NCBI RefSeq assembly: GCF_033343995.1
Contig: NZ_CP137573.1
Span: 248,001 to 312,000 of the forward strand
Direction: 5' to 3'
Length of the DNA: 64,000 nucleotides
Source: Streptomyces sp. HUAS YS2
GTDB taxonomy: Bacteria > Actinomycetota > Actinomycetes > Streptomycetales > Streptomycetaceae
Shown: one piece after another, positions 52,311-60,454 of the stretch
Layout of the letters: every line of letters starts with the position of its first letter
Position numbering within the stretch: position 1 is the stretch's first letter
Translations under genes and position numbers: made by a program
Notes under the pieces: generated by a model
The model's input: the letters and a program-made list of their open reading frames with translations, nothing else
The model's database searches: none
What the model was told of the DNA's origin: nothing

Positions 52311-53723
52311 ATGACAGAGATCATCAAGGGGGGCAACCTTCCGCTGAGCGGCGAGCCGATGCGGGTCGCCGTCGTCCGCCGGTCCACCGGTCCGGGGAAG
52401 CTGGAAGTGGATGCGGCGGCACTGCTCGTGGACGCGAACGGCAAGGTCAGGGGCCAGGGCGACCTGGTGTTCTACAACCAGCCCGCGCACGCGGCGAGCG
52501 GGGTCCGGCTGTTGGGCAACGCCCAGGGCGAAGGCGGGGTGTCCGCGGACTGGCTGGAGATCGATCCCGGCCGGATCGAGCCGTCAGTGGAGCGGATCGT
52601 GGTCTCGGCGTCCTGCGACGGCGGGACGTTCGGACAGGTCAGGGACCTGTACATGCAGGCGGTGAGCGCCGCCACCGGCGAGCAGCTTGCGCTCTACGCG
52701 ATCGAGGACGCCACCACGGAGACGGCGATCCTGCTGGGCGAGTTCTACCGCAGGAACGAGGGGTGGAAGTTCCGCGCGGTGGGGCAGGGGTACGCGTCGG
52801 GCCTGCCGGGCCTGGCGGCCGACTTCGGCTTCAGCGTGCCGGACGAGGAGCCCGTGGAGGACGCCTCTGACGAGCCGGATCCGGAGCCGCTGCCCCGGCA
52901 GCTCCCGCCGGCGCCTCCGCTGCCGGCGGACGCGCAGGTACCGGTGCCTGCGCAGCCGCCGGGGGCTGCGCAGGTCCCTGCGGCGGCGCCGGTGGCCGCC
53001 GAGCAGATTACGCAGCCAGAGCCGCAGCCCACGCCGGTGCCGGCGCCGGTCGCGGAGCCCGTACCCGCGACGCAGCCCGCAGCTGCCGCGCCGTTCGGCG
53101 GTCCGGCGTTCGCCCGCAACGGGCTGCCCGTCGAGTTCGGGCCCGAGTTCCCGTACTTCGAGCAGAGCGGAGACGGCAACGGGGTCATCCACGTCGAGGT
53201 CGACATCCCGGCCGGGTTCGTGGTCGTCGACGTGGCCGTGAAGGGCAGCAGCTACACGGAGCTCATCACCCTGAACCACCGCAACCGCGACGACAAGTCC
53301 CTCCTGTACAGCTACGCCGAGAACATGCGAGGCCGGTGCATCGCGGACCACCACGGACTCGCTCCGCTGCGGATGCGGATCCGGACGGAGAACGAGTGGA
53401 CCGTCTCCGTACGTCCGGTGTCCACGCTCCAAGAGCTGAACGACAAGATCGAGGGTCACGGACCGGACGTCATCGCGCACACCGGTGACCCCACGGACAT
53501 CGCCATCCGGCACCGGGGCGACAAGAGCGGGAGCGGGGTCTTCGAGATCAAGGCCCTGCGGCAGAACGGCAAGCACGACGACGTGTACTACAAGTACGAC
53601 CGAGGACGCGGCAGCGCTCCGCTGACCAAGGGACCGCGGCTGCTGCTGATCAGGACCGACGGCGGCTGGACCATCACCCCGCGCCCCGTCGGCAGCGGCG
53701 GCTTCTGGAACCGGCGCCGCTGA
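52311..53723 (+). CDS. TerD-domain protein with long C-terminal extension
   Basis: 470 residues. N-terminal TerD domain (EIIKGGNLPLSGEPMRVAVVRR through VGQGYASGLPGLAADFGF, about 170 residues) with Ca-binding-type acidic loops (DLVFYNQPAHAASGVRLLG, LEIDPGRIEPSVERIVVSASCDG). A Pro/Ala linker (about 180-260) leads to a C-terminal domain of about 200 residues (GLPVEFGPEFPYFEQSGDGNGVIHVEVDIPAGFVVVDVAVKG, LLLIRTDGGWTITPRP). Known TerD proteins are about 190 residues and link to tellurite, phage and stress responses. ATG at 52311 with a weak ribosome site. Lone gene after bglC; function open. Confidence 0.85.
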   Translation: MTEIIKGGNLPLSGEPMRVAVVRRSTGPGKLEVDAAALLVDANGKVRGQGDLVFYNQPAHAASGVRLLGNAQGEGGVSADWLEIDPGRIEPSVERIVVSASCDGGTFGQVRDLYMQAVSAATGEQLALYAIEDATTETAILLGEFYRRNEGWKFRAVGQGYASGLPGLAADFGFSVPDEEPVEDASDEPDPEPLPRQLPPAPPLPADAQVPVPAQPPGAAQVPAAAPVAAEQITQPEPQPTPVPAPVAEPVPATQPAAAAPFGGPAFARNGLPVEFGPEFPYFEQSGDGNGVIHVEVDIPAGFVVVDVAVKGSSYTELITLNHRNRDDKSLLYSYAENMRGRCIADHHGLAPLRMRIRTENEWTVSVRPVSTLQELNDKIEGHGPDVIAHTGDPTDIAIRHRGDKSGSGVFEIKALRQNGKHDDVYYKYDRGRGSAPLTKGPRLLLIRTDGGWTITPRPVGSGGFWNRRR

Positions 53724-53738
53724 TCGCCCGGTGCCCGC

Positions 53739-54449
53739 TCAGGACTCGTCCCGGGCGGGCTCCCAGACCGCGCAGTCGTGGGCGAAGTACACCCGGCGCG
53801 GGTCGAAGTCGGCGAGCCGGTCCATCCAGGGCCGATAGGCCGGCAGGGGCTGGGCGACGCCGTCGCGCGCGGCACGGCGGGCGAGGTGGTCCGCGCCGAA
53901 CTCGGACGCGAAGTCGTACGCCTGCCCGGCGAGGACCGCCGTGCCGTCGGGCCGGCTGACGACCAGCGACTGGTGCCCGTCGGTGTGGCCCGGGGTGGGG
54001 ACGACCCACACTCCGGGCCAGACCTCGGCCTCGCCGTCGAGTTCCTCGTGGACCGCGCCGGGGAAGTCCACCAGCTCGTCCGCGGTGTAGCCGCCCCGGC
54101 GGGCGGTGGCCAGCTCCACGGCCTGGACCAGGACGGGGATTCCGGGCATCAGCGGATTGCCACCGCAATGGTCGAAGTGGAGGTGGCAGTTGACCACGAG
54201 CGCGATGTCCGAGAGACCGGCGCCGACGGCGGCGAGTGCCTTGCGCAGATCGCGCCGTCGCGGCCGGTAGTGCGCCTCGGTCTCCGGGCCGGCGTCGCCG
54301 ATACCGGTGTCGAACAGGAGCGTTCCCCGCTCGTGCCGGACCAGATACGCGAGCACGGGCTCGACCCGTGGCTGCGGTCCGCCCGTCTCCGAGGCGGGCC
54401 GGACGAAGTACCCGAGGTCGAGTCGGAGGATCTCCGCGTGCTGTCCCAT
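53739..54449 (-). CDS. MBL-fold hydrolase of the N-acyl-homoserine-lactonase type
   Basis: 236 residues. Metal site HLHFDHCGG (HxHxDH), then PTPGHTDGHQSLVV and the late FAHDCAVWEP; N-terminal LLFDTGIGD. This order is that of AHL lactonases and related quorum-quenching or gamma-butyrolactone-cutting enzymes. Streptomycetes use gamma-butyrolactone signals, so a lactone substrate is plausible but unproven. ATG at 54449, no good ribosome site. Stands between the TerD gene and a divergent-acting LysR pair. Confidence 0.85.
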   Translation of the reverse strand: MGQHAEILRLDLGYFVRPASETGGPQPRVEPVLAYLVRHERGTLLFDTGIGDAGPETEAHYRPRRRDLRKALAAVGAGLSDIALVVNCHLHFDHCGGNPLMPGIPVLVQAVELATARRGGYTADELVDFPGAVHEELDGEAEVWPGVWVVPTPGHTDGHQSLVVSRPDGTAVLAGQAYDFASEFGADHLARRAARDGVAQPLPAYRPWMDRLADFDPRRVYFAHDCAVWEPARDES

Positions 54450-54576
54450 GCGGTCATGCTCGCAGACTCCCGGCGGGCGCCCGGCGAGCTCTGCCGACGG
54501 CAGAGGTGCCGGTTTGGGGGTCGCGTCCGGGGGTGCTCGCCGAGAGGTTCGCCCCGACGCCGACGGCTCGCGTCGG

Positions 54577-55179
54577 TCAGTCCTGGCAGGTCCACAGCGT
54601 GAGGTCGCTGCTCGTGGCGACGGCGAGGGTCCGGCCCGACGGGGAGAAGCCCACGGCACGCAGCTCCGAGTAGTGGGCGTGGAAGACGTGCCACCAGCCT
54701 TCGCCGTACGGGCCGCGGTGGGGCTGTCCGCCGTCCGCGGAGAGCAGGACCCGGTGGTGCGGCCACTCGGGGCTGATCGCCTCGACGCGCCAGCCGTCGG
54801 CGGTCGCGTGCAGTCCGCCGCCGAACAGGCCCGCGATGTGGACCCGCGTACCGGCGATCGGTCCGAATCCGGGGCAGGTCAGGTCGGGCGACTCGTCCGG
54901 GTGGCTGTCCTCGGGCTCGGGGTCGTACAACCGGTCGAGCTTCTCGCCGGTGACCGCGTCGAACAGGCCGTGGCCGCTGGTCGACACGACCATCACCAGG
55001 TCGTGGCCGGTTTCGGGGTGTGTGGCGAAGCCGATGCCGAGGAGGCCGCCGACGGGGGTCAGGGTCGTCTCGAAGACCTCCCGCCAAGGCGCGGGCGCCG
55101 GCAGGACGGGGGTGTCGAGCATGCGGTCGCGCAGTGCCGCCTGGTACGGCGTCAGCCCGCCGGTGTTCGCGTTCGTCAC
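54577..55179 (-). CDS. Conserved streptomycete protein, beta-propeller-like fragment
   Basis: 200 residues, soluble. Short repeated patterns such as LGIGFATHPETGHDLVMVVSTSGHGLFDAVTG and ELRAVGFSPSGRTLAVATSSDLTLWTC recall WD40-type blades, though too few for a full propeller. GTG at 55179. It follows the LysR gene on the same strand by 14 bases and may share its transcript. Function unknown. Confidence 0.72.
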   Translation of the reverse strand: MTNANTGGLTPYQAALRDRMLDTPVLPAPAPWREVFETTLTPVGGLLGIGFATHPETGHDLVMVVSTSGHGLFDAVTGEKLDRLYDPEPEDSHPDESPDLTCPGFGPIAGTRVHIAGLFGGGLHATADGWRVEAISPEWPHHRVLLSADGGQPHRGPYGEGWWHVFHAHYSELRAVGFSPSGRTLAVATSSDLTLWTCQD

Positions 55180-55193
55180 CTGATCATGGTGCC

Positions 55194-56105
55194 TCAGCCG
55201 GCATCCAGCTGTTCGGGCGGCCTCCGGTCCAGACAGCAGCGGACGAAGTCCTGGACGACGGGGTCGACGTCGGCGGACGGTGGCCAGGCGACGCCGACGC
55301 TGGTGGGAGCCACGCCGGTGACGGGCCGATAGACGATGCCGGGACGCGGGTAGAAACGGGCGGCCGACTCCGGGGCGAGGGCGATGCCGTAGCCGTTGGC
55401 GATCGCGGTCAGCCAGTCGTCGGGGTTCTCGGTGACGGCGCCGATGCGGACGGGCCTGCCCTCGCGGGCGTCGACGGCCAGCCAGTAGTCGCACCACGGG
55501 CCGGTCTCGGGCGGAGCGGCGACGAAGGGTTCGTCCCACAGCTCCGAGAAGGCGATCGCGTCCCGCTCCGCCAGGGCGTGCGCCGCGGGCAGCACGACCC
55601 AGCGCTCCTCGGTCAGCAGCACCTCGGTGCGCAGCTCGTTCTGGCCCGGAAAGGGGATCCGGAGCAGCGCGGCGTCGACGTCCCCGGCGGCGAGTCCGGC
55701 GGTCGGGTCCGACCAGGGAGCCTGGCGCATCTCCACCCGCCAGCCGGGGCGCCGGTGTGCGAACGCGGCCGTGATGGACGGGGTGAGTTCGTTGGCGGCG
55801 CTGGCGAGGAAGCCGACGCGCAGGACGCGTTCGGCGCGGGCGGCCGCGCTCCGCGTCTCGCGGCGGACCCGGTCCCAGTCGGCGAGGAGTGCGGGCACGC
55901 CGGCCGCCAGGGCGCGGCCGGGTTCGGTGAGCGCCATGCCGGACCGGGATCGGGTGAACAGCCGTACGTCCAGCTGTGCCTCCAGCTGCCGGATCTGCTT
56001 GGTCAGCGCCGGTTGCGAGATGTACAGCCGTTCTGCGGCGCGGGTGAGGTTGCCCTCCTCGGCGACGGCAGCGAAGTAGCGGAGCAGCCGGGTGTCCACA
56101 TCCAT
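55194..56105 (-). CDS. LysR-family transcriptional regulator
   Basis: 303 residues. HTH: RLLRYFAAVAEEGNLTRAAERLYISQPALTKQIRQLEAQLDVRLFTRS, followed by the LysR substrate-binding domain. ATG at 56105. It is divergent from a DoxX-like gene about 140 bases away, a likely target. Its own downstream gene (54577-55179) may be co-expressed. Effector unknown. Confidence 0.92.
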   Translation of the reverse strand: MDVDTRLLRYFAAVAEEGNLTRAAERLYISQPALTKQIRQLEAQLDVRLFTRSRSGMALTEPGRALAAGVPALLADWDRVRRETRSAAARAERVLRVGFLASAANELTPSITAAFAHRRPGWRVEMRQAPWSDPTAGLAAGDVDAALLRIPFPGQNELRTEVLLTEERWVVLPAAHALAERDAIAFSELWDEPFVAAPPETGPWCDYWLAVDAREGRPVRIGAVTENPDDWLTAIANGYGIALAPESAARFYPRPGIVYRPVTGVAPTSVGVAWPPSADVDPVVQDFVRCCLDRRPPEQLDAG

Positions 56106-56246
56106 GCCGTCAGGTTATGGATGCAGGTATTGGACCCGCAACGGCGGGCGCGGGGAAGGTGGTGGTCGGGGCGCTCGGCCCCGTGGCTCCGCCGGACTGC
56201 TGTTCCGCCGCTCCGCCGTTCCGCCTTGAAGCACGTGGAGGTTTCC

Positions 56247-56621
56247 GTGTCCGCCGTATACGCCGTGTATGCCGTCGTCACCGTCCTGACCGCCGCCGCC
56301 CTCGGATACGGCGCGTATCTGGACCTCGTGGGGCACGCGTCGATCGCCGCGATCGCGGACCGGCTCAGCGTGCCGCGGTCGTGGATGGCGCCGCTGGGTG
56401 TGTGTCTGGCGGCGGGCTCGCTGGGCCTGCTGGCCGGGTTCGCGGTGCCGCTGCTCGGAACGGCCGCGGGAATCGGGCTCGTCCTGTACTTCCTCGGCGC
56501 GATCGGCGCGCATCTACGGGTGGGCGATCGCCGGCTCGGCGGGGCGCTCGGATTCCTCGCGCTGTCGGTCGCCGCGCTGGTGCTCGGCGCGGTCGTGCAC
56601 GGAGTGCACGGAGTGCGCTGA
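56247..56621 (+). CDS. DoxX-like small membrane protein
   Basis: 124 residues, four hydrophobic helices (AVYAVVTVLTAAALGYGAYLDL, APLGVCLAAGSLGLLAGFAVPLLG, GIGLVLYFLGAIGAHL, LGFLALSVAALVLGAVVHG). The pattern fits the DoxX/DUF4870-like group of four-helix membrane proteins with redox or chaperone roles. GTG at 56247 with GGAGG five bases upstream. Its stop codon lies inside the first unit of a nine-base tandem repeat. Confidence 0.8.
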   Translation: MSAVYAVYAVVTVLTAAALGYGAYLDLVGHASIAAIADRLSVPRSWMAPLGVCLAAGSLGLLAGFAVPLLGTAAGIGLVLYFLGAIGAHLRVGDRRLGGALGFLALSVAALVLGAVVHGVHGVR

Positions 56622-56691
56622 GTGCGCTGAGTGCGCTGAGTGCGCTGAGTGCGCTGAGTGCGCTGAGTGCGCTGAGTGCGCTGAGTGCGCC
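56602..56691. repeat. Nine-base tandem repeat (about ten units)
   Basis: GAGTGCGCT is repeated eight times without change from 56611, with a variant unit (GAGTGCACG) before and one (GAGTGCGCC) after. The array starts in the last codons of the DoxX-like gene and fills the gap to the convergent GH8 gene. Each unit carries an in-frame TGA for the upstream gene. Confidence 0.9.
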
Positions 56692-56754
56692 GACGGCCTC
56701 GCCCCTCGTCACGGAGGACGAGGGGCGAGGCGCGTCTGCGTCGCATCACCGCTC

Positions 56755-58452
56755 CTACGGCACCCAGTGGTTGCCGGACACCGTGATCATGGTCTGGAGC
56801 TGGATGCTCGCCCCGAAGTAGCTGTCGGTCTGGATCGGGGTGCCGACCATCTTGTTCCAGAGCGCGTCGAGCCAGGCCTGGCTGTTGGCGTCCGTCATCG
56901 CGGCGACCGCGAAGGGTGCGAAGAAGGCGGGGTCGCTGCCGGAGGAGATCTGGGTGCCGCCCAGCGCGTAGCCCACGGCGATCCGGTTCGGGTCGCCGCC
57001 CGTCTTGCCCTTGATCCAGCTGTTGAGTTTCCGCGCCGCCGCGAGGGACTTGGCGTCGCCGCTGGTCACGGCGTCGTCACCGATGCGCCAGGGGGTGCGG
57101 CAGGCGTTCCACCAGAACTTGCCGTCGTTCGGGTCCTCCAGGACCTGTCCGGGGGCGGGCTTGGGCGTCGTGTTCGTGTTGACGACGAAGTCCGGCAGCA
57201 GGCCGGTGCTCGGGGCGTACGTCGACTGGAGGTTGGCGATCTGCGTCTGGTGCGCGCTGCGCACGGTGTCCCAGGTGCTGTCGCCGGTCGCCTTCCGGAA
57301 GGCGCGGAAGTGGTCGACCATCCAGTCCGAGGTCCGGGTGATGTAGTAGTACTGGTCGCCCGAGCTGCTCCAGTCGCCGAGCTTGAGCAGGTGGGTGGAC
57401 GGGTTCAGCTCGTCCTTCTTGATGGCGTTGATGTGCTTGATCGCCAGGTCCTTGTAGTTGTACGTGCCGGTGCTGCCCCACTGCCGGTCGGCGAGCAGCA
57501 GCCCGTACGCGACGTCCATGTCGCCGTCGGTGGCGCCGTCCCCGCCGTTGACACTGCGACATGCGGTGTCCTGCTCGGCGGCGAGCAGGTTCGGGTTCAC
57601 CGAGGACGGGTGGTCGATCTTCCACTTGACCAGTCCGTCGAAGATCTTCTTCGCGTCGGGGTCGGCGCCCGCCATGGTCGCGGCGATGACCATGCCGTAG
57701 CCCTGCGCCTCGGCGACGTACGGGTGGTCGGCGTCCGGGGAGATGACCTGGTACCAGCCGTTGCCGCAGTTCTGCCGGACGAAGGCGGACTTCCAGTTGT
57801 TGTAGTAGGACACGACCTTCTGGTCGAGGGTGGCCTGCGAGCCGCTCGGCCGGAGCATGCCGGCGGCGTACGGCTGGGTGTGGCTGCCGAACGGGACGGC
57901 CGGCCCCCCGCCTCCGCCGGTGCCGGTGGGGCTGCCGTAGACCTCGAACTCCCAGAGGGAGTAGCCGTACGCGGTGCCGCGGGCGGTCCCGTACATGCGG
58001 ATGTAGCGGCCGGTGCCGGAGACGGTCAGGTCGTCGACGGCGCCGTTGCCCGTGGTGGTTGCGTACACGTCGGTCCAGGTGGTGCCGTCGGGCGAGGTCT
58101 GGATCTTGTACGCCTTGCCGTACGCGGCCTCCCAGTTGAGCCGCACGCGGGAGACGGTGTGGTTCGACCCGAGGTCGATACGGAGCCACTGGGGGTCGAC
58201 GCCCTCCGCGCTCGCCCACCGGGTGGAGGCGTTGGCATCGACCGCGAGCGCGGCGCCGAAGCCACTGCCCTCGACCGACGAGGCGGCGGCGGGCTTGCCC
58301 GTCGACACCAGGGCGTCCGCCGCGGCTGCCGCGGCCGGCGCGTCGGCCGCATCGGCCGAGGGGGACACGGCCGTCGCCTGGAGGGGCAGGACCGTCAGGG
58401 GCACCGCCAGCAGACCCGAGAGGACGAGCAGACCTATGCCTTTGCGTCGCAT
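56755..58452 (-). CDS. Secreted glycoside hydrolase family 8 enzyme with discoidin/CBM32-like module
   Basis: 565 residues. Sec signal (GIGLLVLSGLLAVPLTVLPLQATA), then an F5/8 type C (CBM32-like) module at residues about 50-172 (AALAVDANASTRWAS, YSLWEFEVYG), a Gly linker and the GH8 domain from about 195. The GH8 acid E248 (AEAQGYGM) and the family signature ATDGDMDVAYGLLLADRQW at 307-325 with the catalytic Asp are present. GH8 cuts chitosan, cellulose or lichenin; discoidin modules of GH8 chitosanases bind chitosan. The promoter palindrome is of the chitosanase-operator type, favouring chitosanase activity. ATG at 58452 with AAGGAG upstream. Confidence 0.9.
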   Translation of the reverse strand: MRRKGIGLLVLSGLLAVPLTVLPLQATAVSPSADAADAPAAAAAADALVSTGKPAAASSVEGSGFGAALAVDANASTRWASAEGVDPQWLRIDLGSNHTVSRVRLNWEAAYGKAYKIQTSPDGTTWTDVYATTTGNGAVDDLTVSGTGRYIRMYGTARGTAYGYSLWEFEVYGSPTGTGGGGGPAVPFGSHTQPYAAGMLRPSGSQATLDQKVVSYYNNWKSAFVRQNCGNGWYQVISPDADHPYVAEAQGYGMVIAATMAGADPDAKKIFDGLVKWKIDHPSSVNPNLLAAEQDTACRSVNGGDGATDGDMDVAYGLLLADRQWGSTGTYNYKDLAIKHINAIKKDELNPSTHLLKLGDWSSSGDQYYYITRTSDWMVDHFRAFRKATGDSTWDTVRSAHQTQIANLQSTYAPSTGLLPDFVVNTNTTPKPAPGQVLEDPNDGKFWWNACRTPWRIGDDAVTSGDAKSLAAARKLNSWIKGKTGGDPNRIAVGYALGGTQISSGSDPAFFAPFAVAAMTDANSQAWLDALWNKMVGTPIQTDSYFGASIQLQTMITVSGNHWVP

Positions 58453-58470
58453 CACAACTCCTTCATGGGG

Positions 58471-58515
58471 GTTAGGAAGAGTGGGGCGCGTGGTGGTTAG
58501 GAAGTTTTCCTAACC
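58471..58515. promoter_or_regulatory. Operator palindrome of the GH8 gene
   Basis: GGTTAGGAA (58495-58503), three bases, TTCCTAACC (58507-58515): perfect 9-3-9. A single half-site GTTAGGAAG repeats at 58471-58479, nearer the start codon. From memory, TAGGAAA/TTTCCTA operators precede streptomycete chitosanase genes and are bound by ROK-family regulators such as CsnR. Confidence 0.7.
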
Positions 58516-58594
58516 ATTGACGGGGAGAGTAGAGACGGACGCGCGCGGTGCGCAAGGGGCTTCACGTGAACAAGAGTTGGTGCCGGGGAATCCG

Positions 58595-59707
58595 TCACTC
58601 CGGCCTCAGGAACCGGCTGACCGCCGCGGTCTCCTCGGCCAGGCCGTCGCGGACCTCCCGGGAGAGCGGCGCGAAGGGCTCCACCCGCACGTCGGCCGCC
58701 TCTTTCGTGACCTGCCGGGACCAGGTCGCCACGGCGAGGCCGTCGACGGTGACGGTCGGACGCAGCACGCCACCGCCGGGCCACACCCGCTTCTCGTGGG
58801 CGGCGGGCACGGAGAGCTCGCGGGTGCGGTAGCCGGTGAAGTAGTTGTCGTAGGCCGGCAGCAGCCGCACGTCGGGGGTGTCCGTCTCGTCGGCGTCCTG
58901 GGTGGCCCGGCGCGCGGGCACGGTCAGGCCGGCGTACTCGGCGCTCGCCCCGGCATCCGCCAGCGCCCGCCAGGCGGTACGGGCCACGCCGGCCGGGAGT
59001 CCCGCCCAGGCGGCGAAGTCCGCGGCGTCGGCGGGGGCGTAGGCCTTCAGGTAGCGCCGGGCGAGTTCCGCGGCGGCGTCCTCCGGGAACGCCGCCCCCG
59101 CGTCCGGCAGCCAGTCGTCCAGCAGCCAGTCGTCCAGCAGCACGAACGTCGCCTCGCCCGCGTACTCTCCCTCCGCCCGCTCCGGTCCGTGGACGAGGAT
59201 GCCGCGGAGCGCGGCATGGCGGATCAGATGGAACGCCGCCTGCCCGGTCGGGGGGACCCCGAGGGGTGCCAGACGCTCCGTCAGTTCGGCGCGGGTGAGC
59301 GGCCCGTGCGTGGTGACGGCGCGCTTCAGCAGGTCGTCCGCGCGCTCGCGCAGTGCTTCGTCGAGTTCGAGTTCGCGGTAGCGGCGTTCGCCGGCGCGCA
59401 GGAGCCGCGGACCCAGCAGCCGGAGCAGCCAGCGGACGTCCGGGGCGGGGACGGTGTGCAGGGTGCCGCGCATGAACCAGCCCCGGACGATGCTCCGGTC
59501 GTCCTCGTACGCGACGCGGACCGCCTCGCCGTCGACGGCGCGGGAGCGCGCCCGGATGCCGAGCCGGGCGGCCGTCGCGTCCTGGGCCTGGACGGCGAAG
59601 ACCCGGCGTACGACCGCCGCCGCATCGTCCTCGCGTACGCCGCCTCCGATGGCCTGGGCCCACGCCCGCAGATACCGGACGCGTCGGTCCCGCTCGCTCT
59701 CCGGCAC
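58595..59707 (-). CDS. Winged-helix DNA-binding protein (AlkZ/HTH_42-like)
   Basis: 370 residues. Marks of PF06224-type proteins: VVRRVFAVQAQDATAARLGIRARS, SIVRGWFMRGTLHTVPAPDVRWLL and the late RLLPAYDNYFTGYRTRELS. The relative AlkZ/YcaQ is a DNA glycosylase for crosslinks with a QxQ catalytic motif; here QAQD stands at the matching place, so activity is possible. A DDWLLDDWL duplication marks residues about 212-220. The GTG at 59707 has GAAGGGGA upstream; an ATG at 59764 is longer but lacks a site. It follows the response regulator closely. Confidence 0.82.
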   Translation of the reverse strand: MPESERDRRVRYLRAWAQAIGGGVREDDAAAVVRRVFAVQAQDATAARLGIRARSRAVDGEAVRVAYEDDRSIVRGWFMRGTLHTVPAPDVRWLLRLLGPRLLRAGERRYRELELDEALRERADDLLKRAVTTHGPLTRAELTERLAPLGVPPTGQAAFHLIRHAALRGILVHGPERAEGEYAGEATFVLLDDWLLDDWLPDAGAAFPEDAAAELARRYLKAYAPADAADFAAWAGLPAGVARTAWRALADAGASAEYAGLTVPARRATQDADETDTPDVRLLPAYDNYFTGYRTRELSVPAAHEKRVWPGGGVLRPTVTVDGLAVATWSRQVTKEAADVRVEPFAPLSREVRDGLAEETAAVSRFLRPE

Positions 59708-59770
59708 GTGCGCGTTCCCCTTCCCCTCGACGTCCGGCCACCGTACGGCGCGCATCCGCCGCATCGTCCG

Positions 59771-60454
59771 CTACGCGCCGCCGTCGGCGTGGCGCCCGGG
59801 GCGCACGAGGCCCGTCTCGTAGGCCAGGATGACCAGTTGGACTCTGTCCCGGACCCCGAGCTTGGCGAGGGAGCGGGTCACGTGCGTCTTGGCGGTGAGC
59901 GGACTGATGACGAGGCGGTCCGCGATCTGCTCGTTGGACAGGCCCGTGGCGAGCAGTTGGACGACCTCCCGCTCCCGCTCGGTGAGCACCGCCAGCCGCT
60001 CCCCCGTGTCGGTCGGCAGCACGGGCCGGTGGCCGAACTGCTCGATGACCCGCCGGGTCACGCTCGGGGAGAGCAGGGCGTCACCGGCGGCCACCGCCCT
60101 GACCGCCTGGCGGAGGTCCTCGGGTTCGGTCTCCTTGGTGAGGAAGCCGCTGGCGCCGGCGCGCAGCGCGGCGAAGACGTACTCGTCGGTCTCGAACGTG
60201 GTGAGCACGATGACCCGGCAGCCCGCCAGTTCCGGTTCGTTCACGATGTGTTCGGTGGCGGCGAGGCCGTCCATGCCGGGCATCCGGATGTCCATGAGCA
60301 CCACGTCGGGGCGGACGGCGCGGGCCGTGCGGATCGCCTCGTCGCCGGTGGCCGCCTCGCCGACGACCTCGATGTCGCGGGTGCGTCGGAGCAGGCTGCT
60401 GAAGCCCGCACGCACCAGGGACTGGTCGTCGGCGAGCAGAACCTTGATCGTCAT
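59771..60454 (-). CDS. NarL/LuxR-type response regulator
   Basis: 227 residues. Receiver domain with D9-D10, phospho-acceptor D55 (VVLMDIRMPG), T85-T86 and K107; LuxR HTH at the end (LTEREREVVQLLATGLSNEQIADRLVISPLTAKTHVTRSLAKLGV). ATG at 60454 overlaps the stop of the histidine kinase. A standard streptomycete two-component pair; signal unknown. The TnpB insertion lies just upstream of the kinase, so its promoter may be altered. Confidence 0.92.
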   Translation of the reverse strand: MTIKVLLADDQSLVRAGFSSLLRRTRDIEVVGEAATGDEAIRTARAVRPDVVLMDIRMPGMDGLAATEHIVNEPELAGCRVIVLTTFETDEYVFAALRAGASGFLTKETEPEDLRQAVRAVAAGDALLSPSVTRRVIEQFGHRPVLPTDTGERLAVLTEREREVVQLLATGLSNEQIADRLVISPLTAKTHVTRSLAKLGVRDRVQLVILAYETGLVRPGRHADGGA

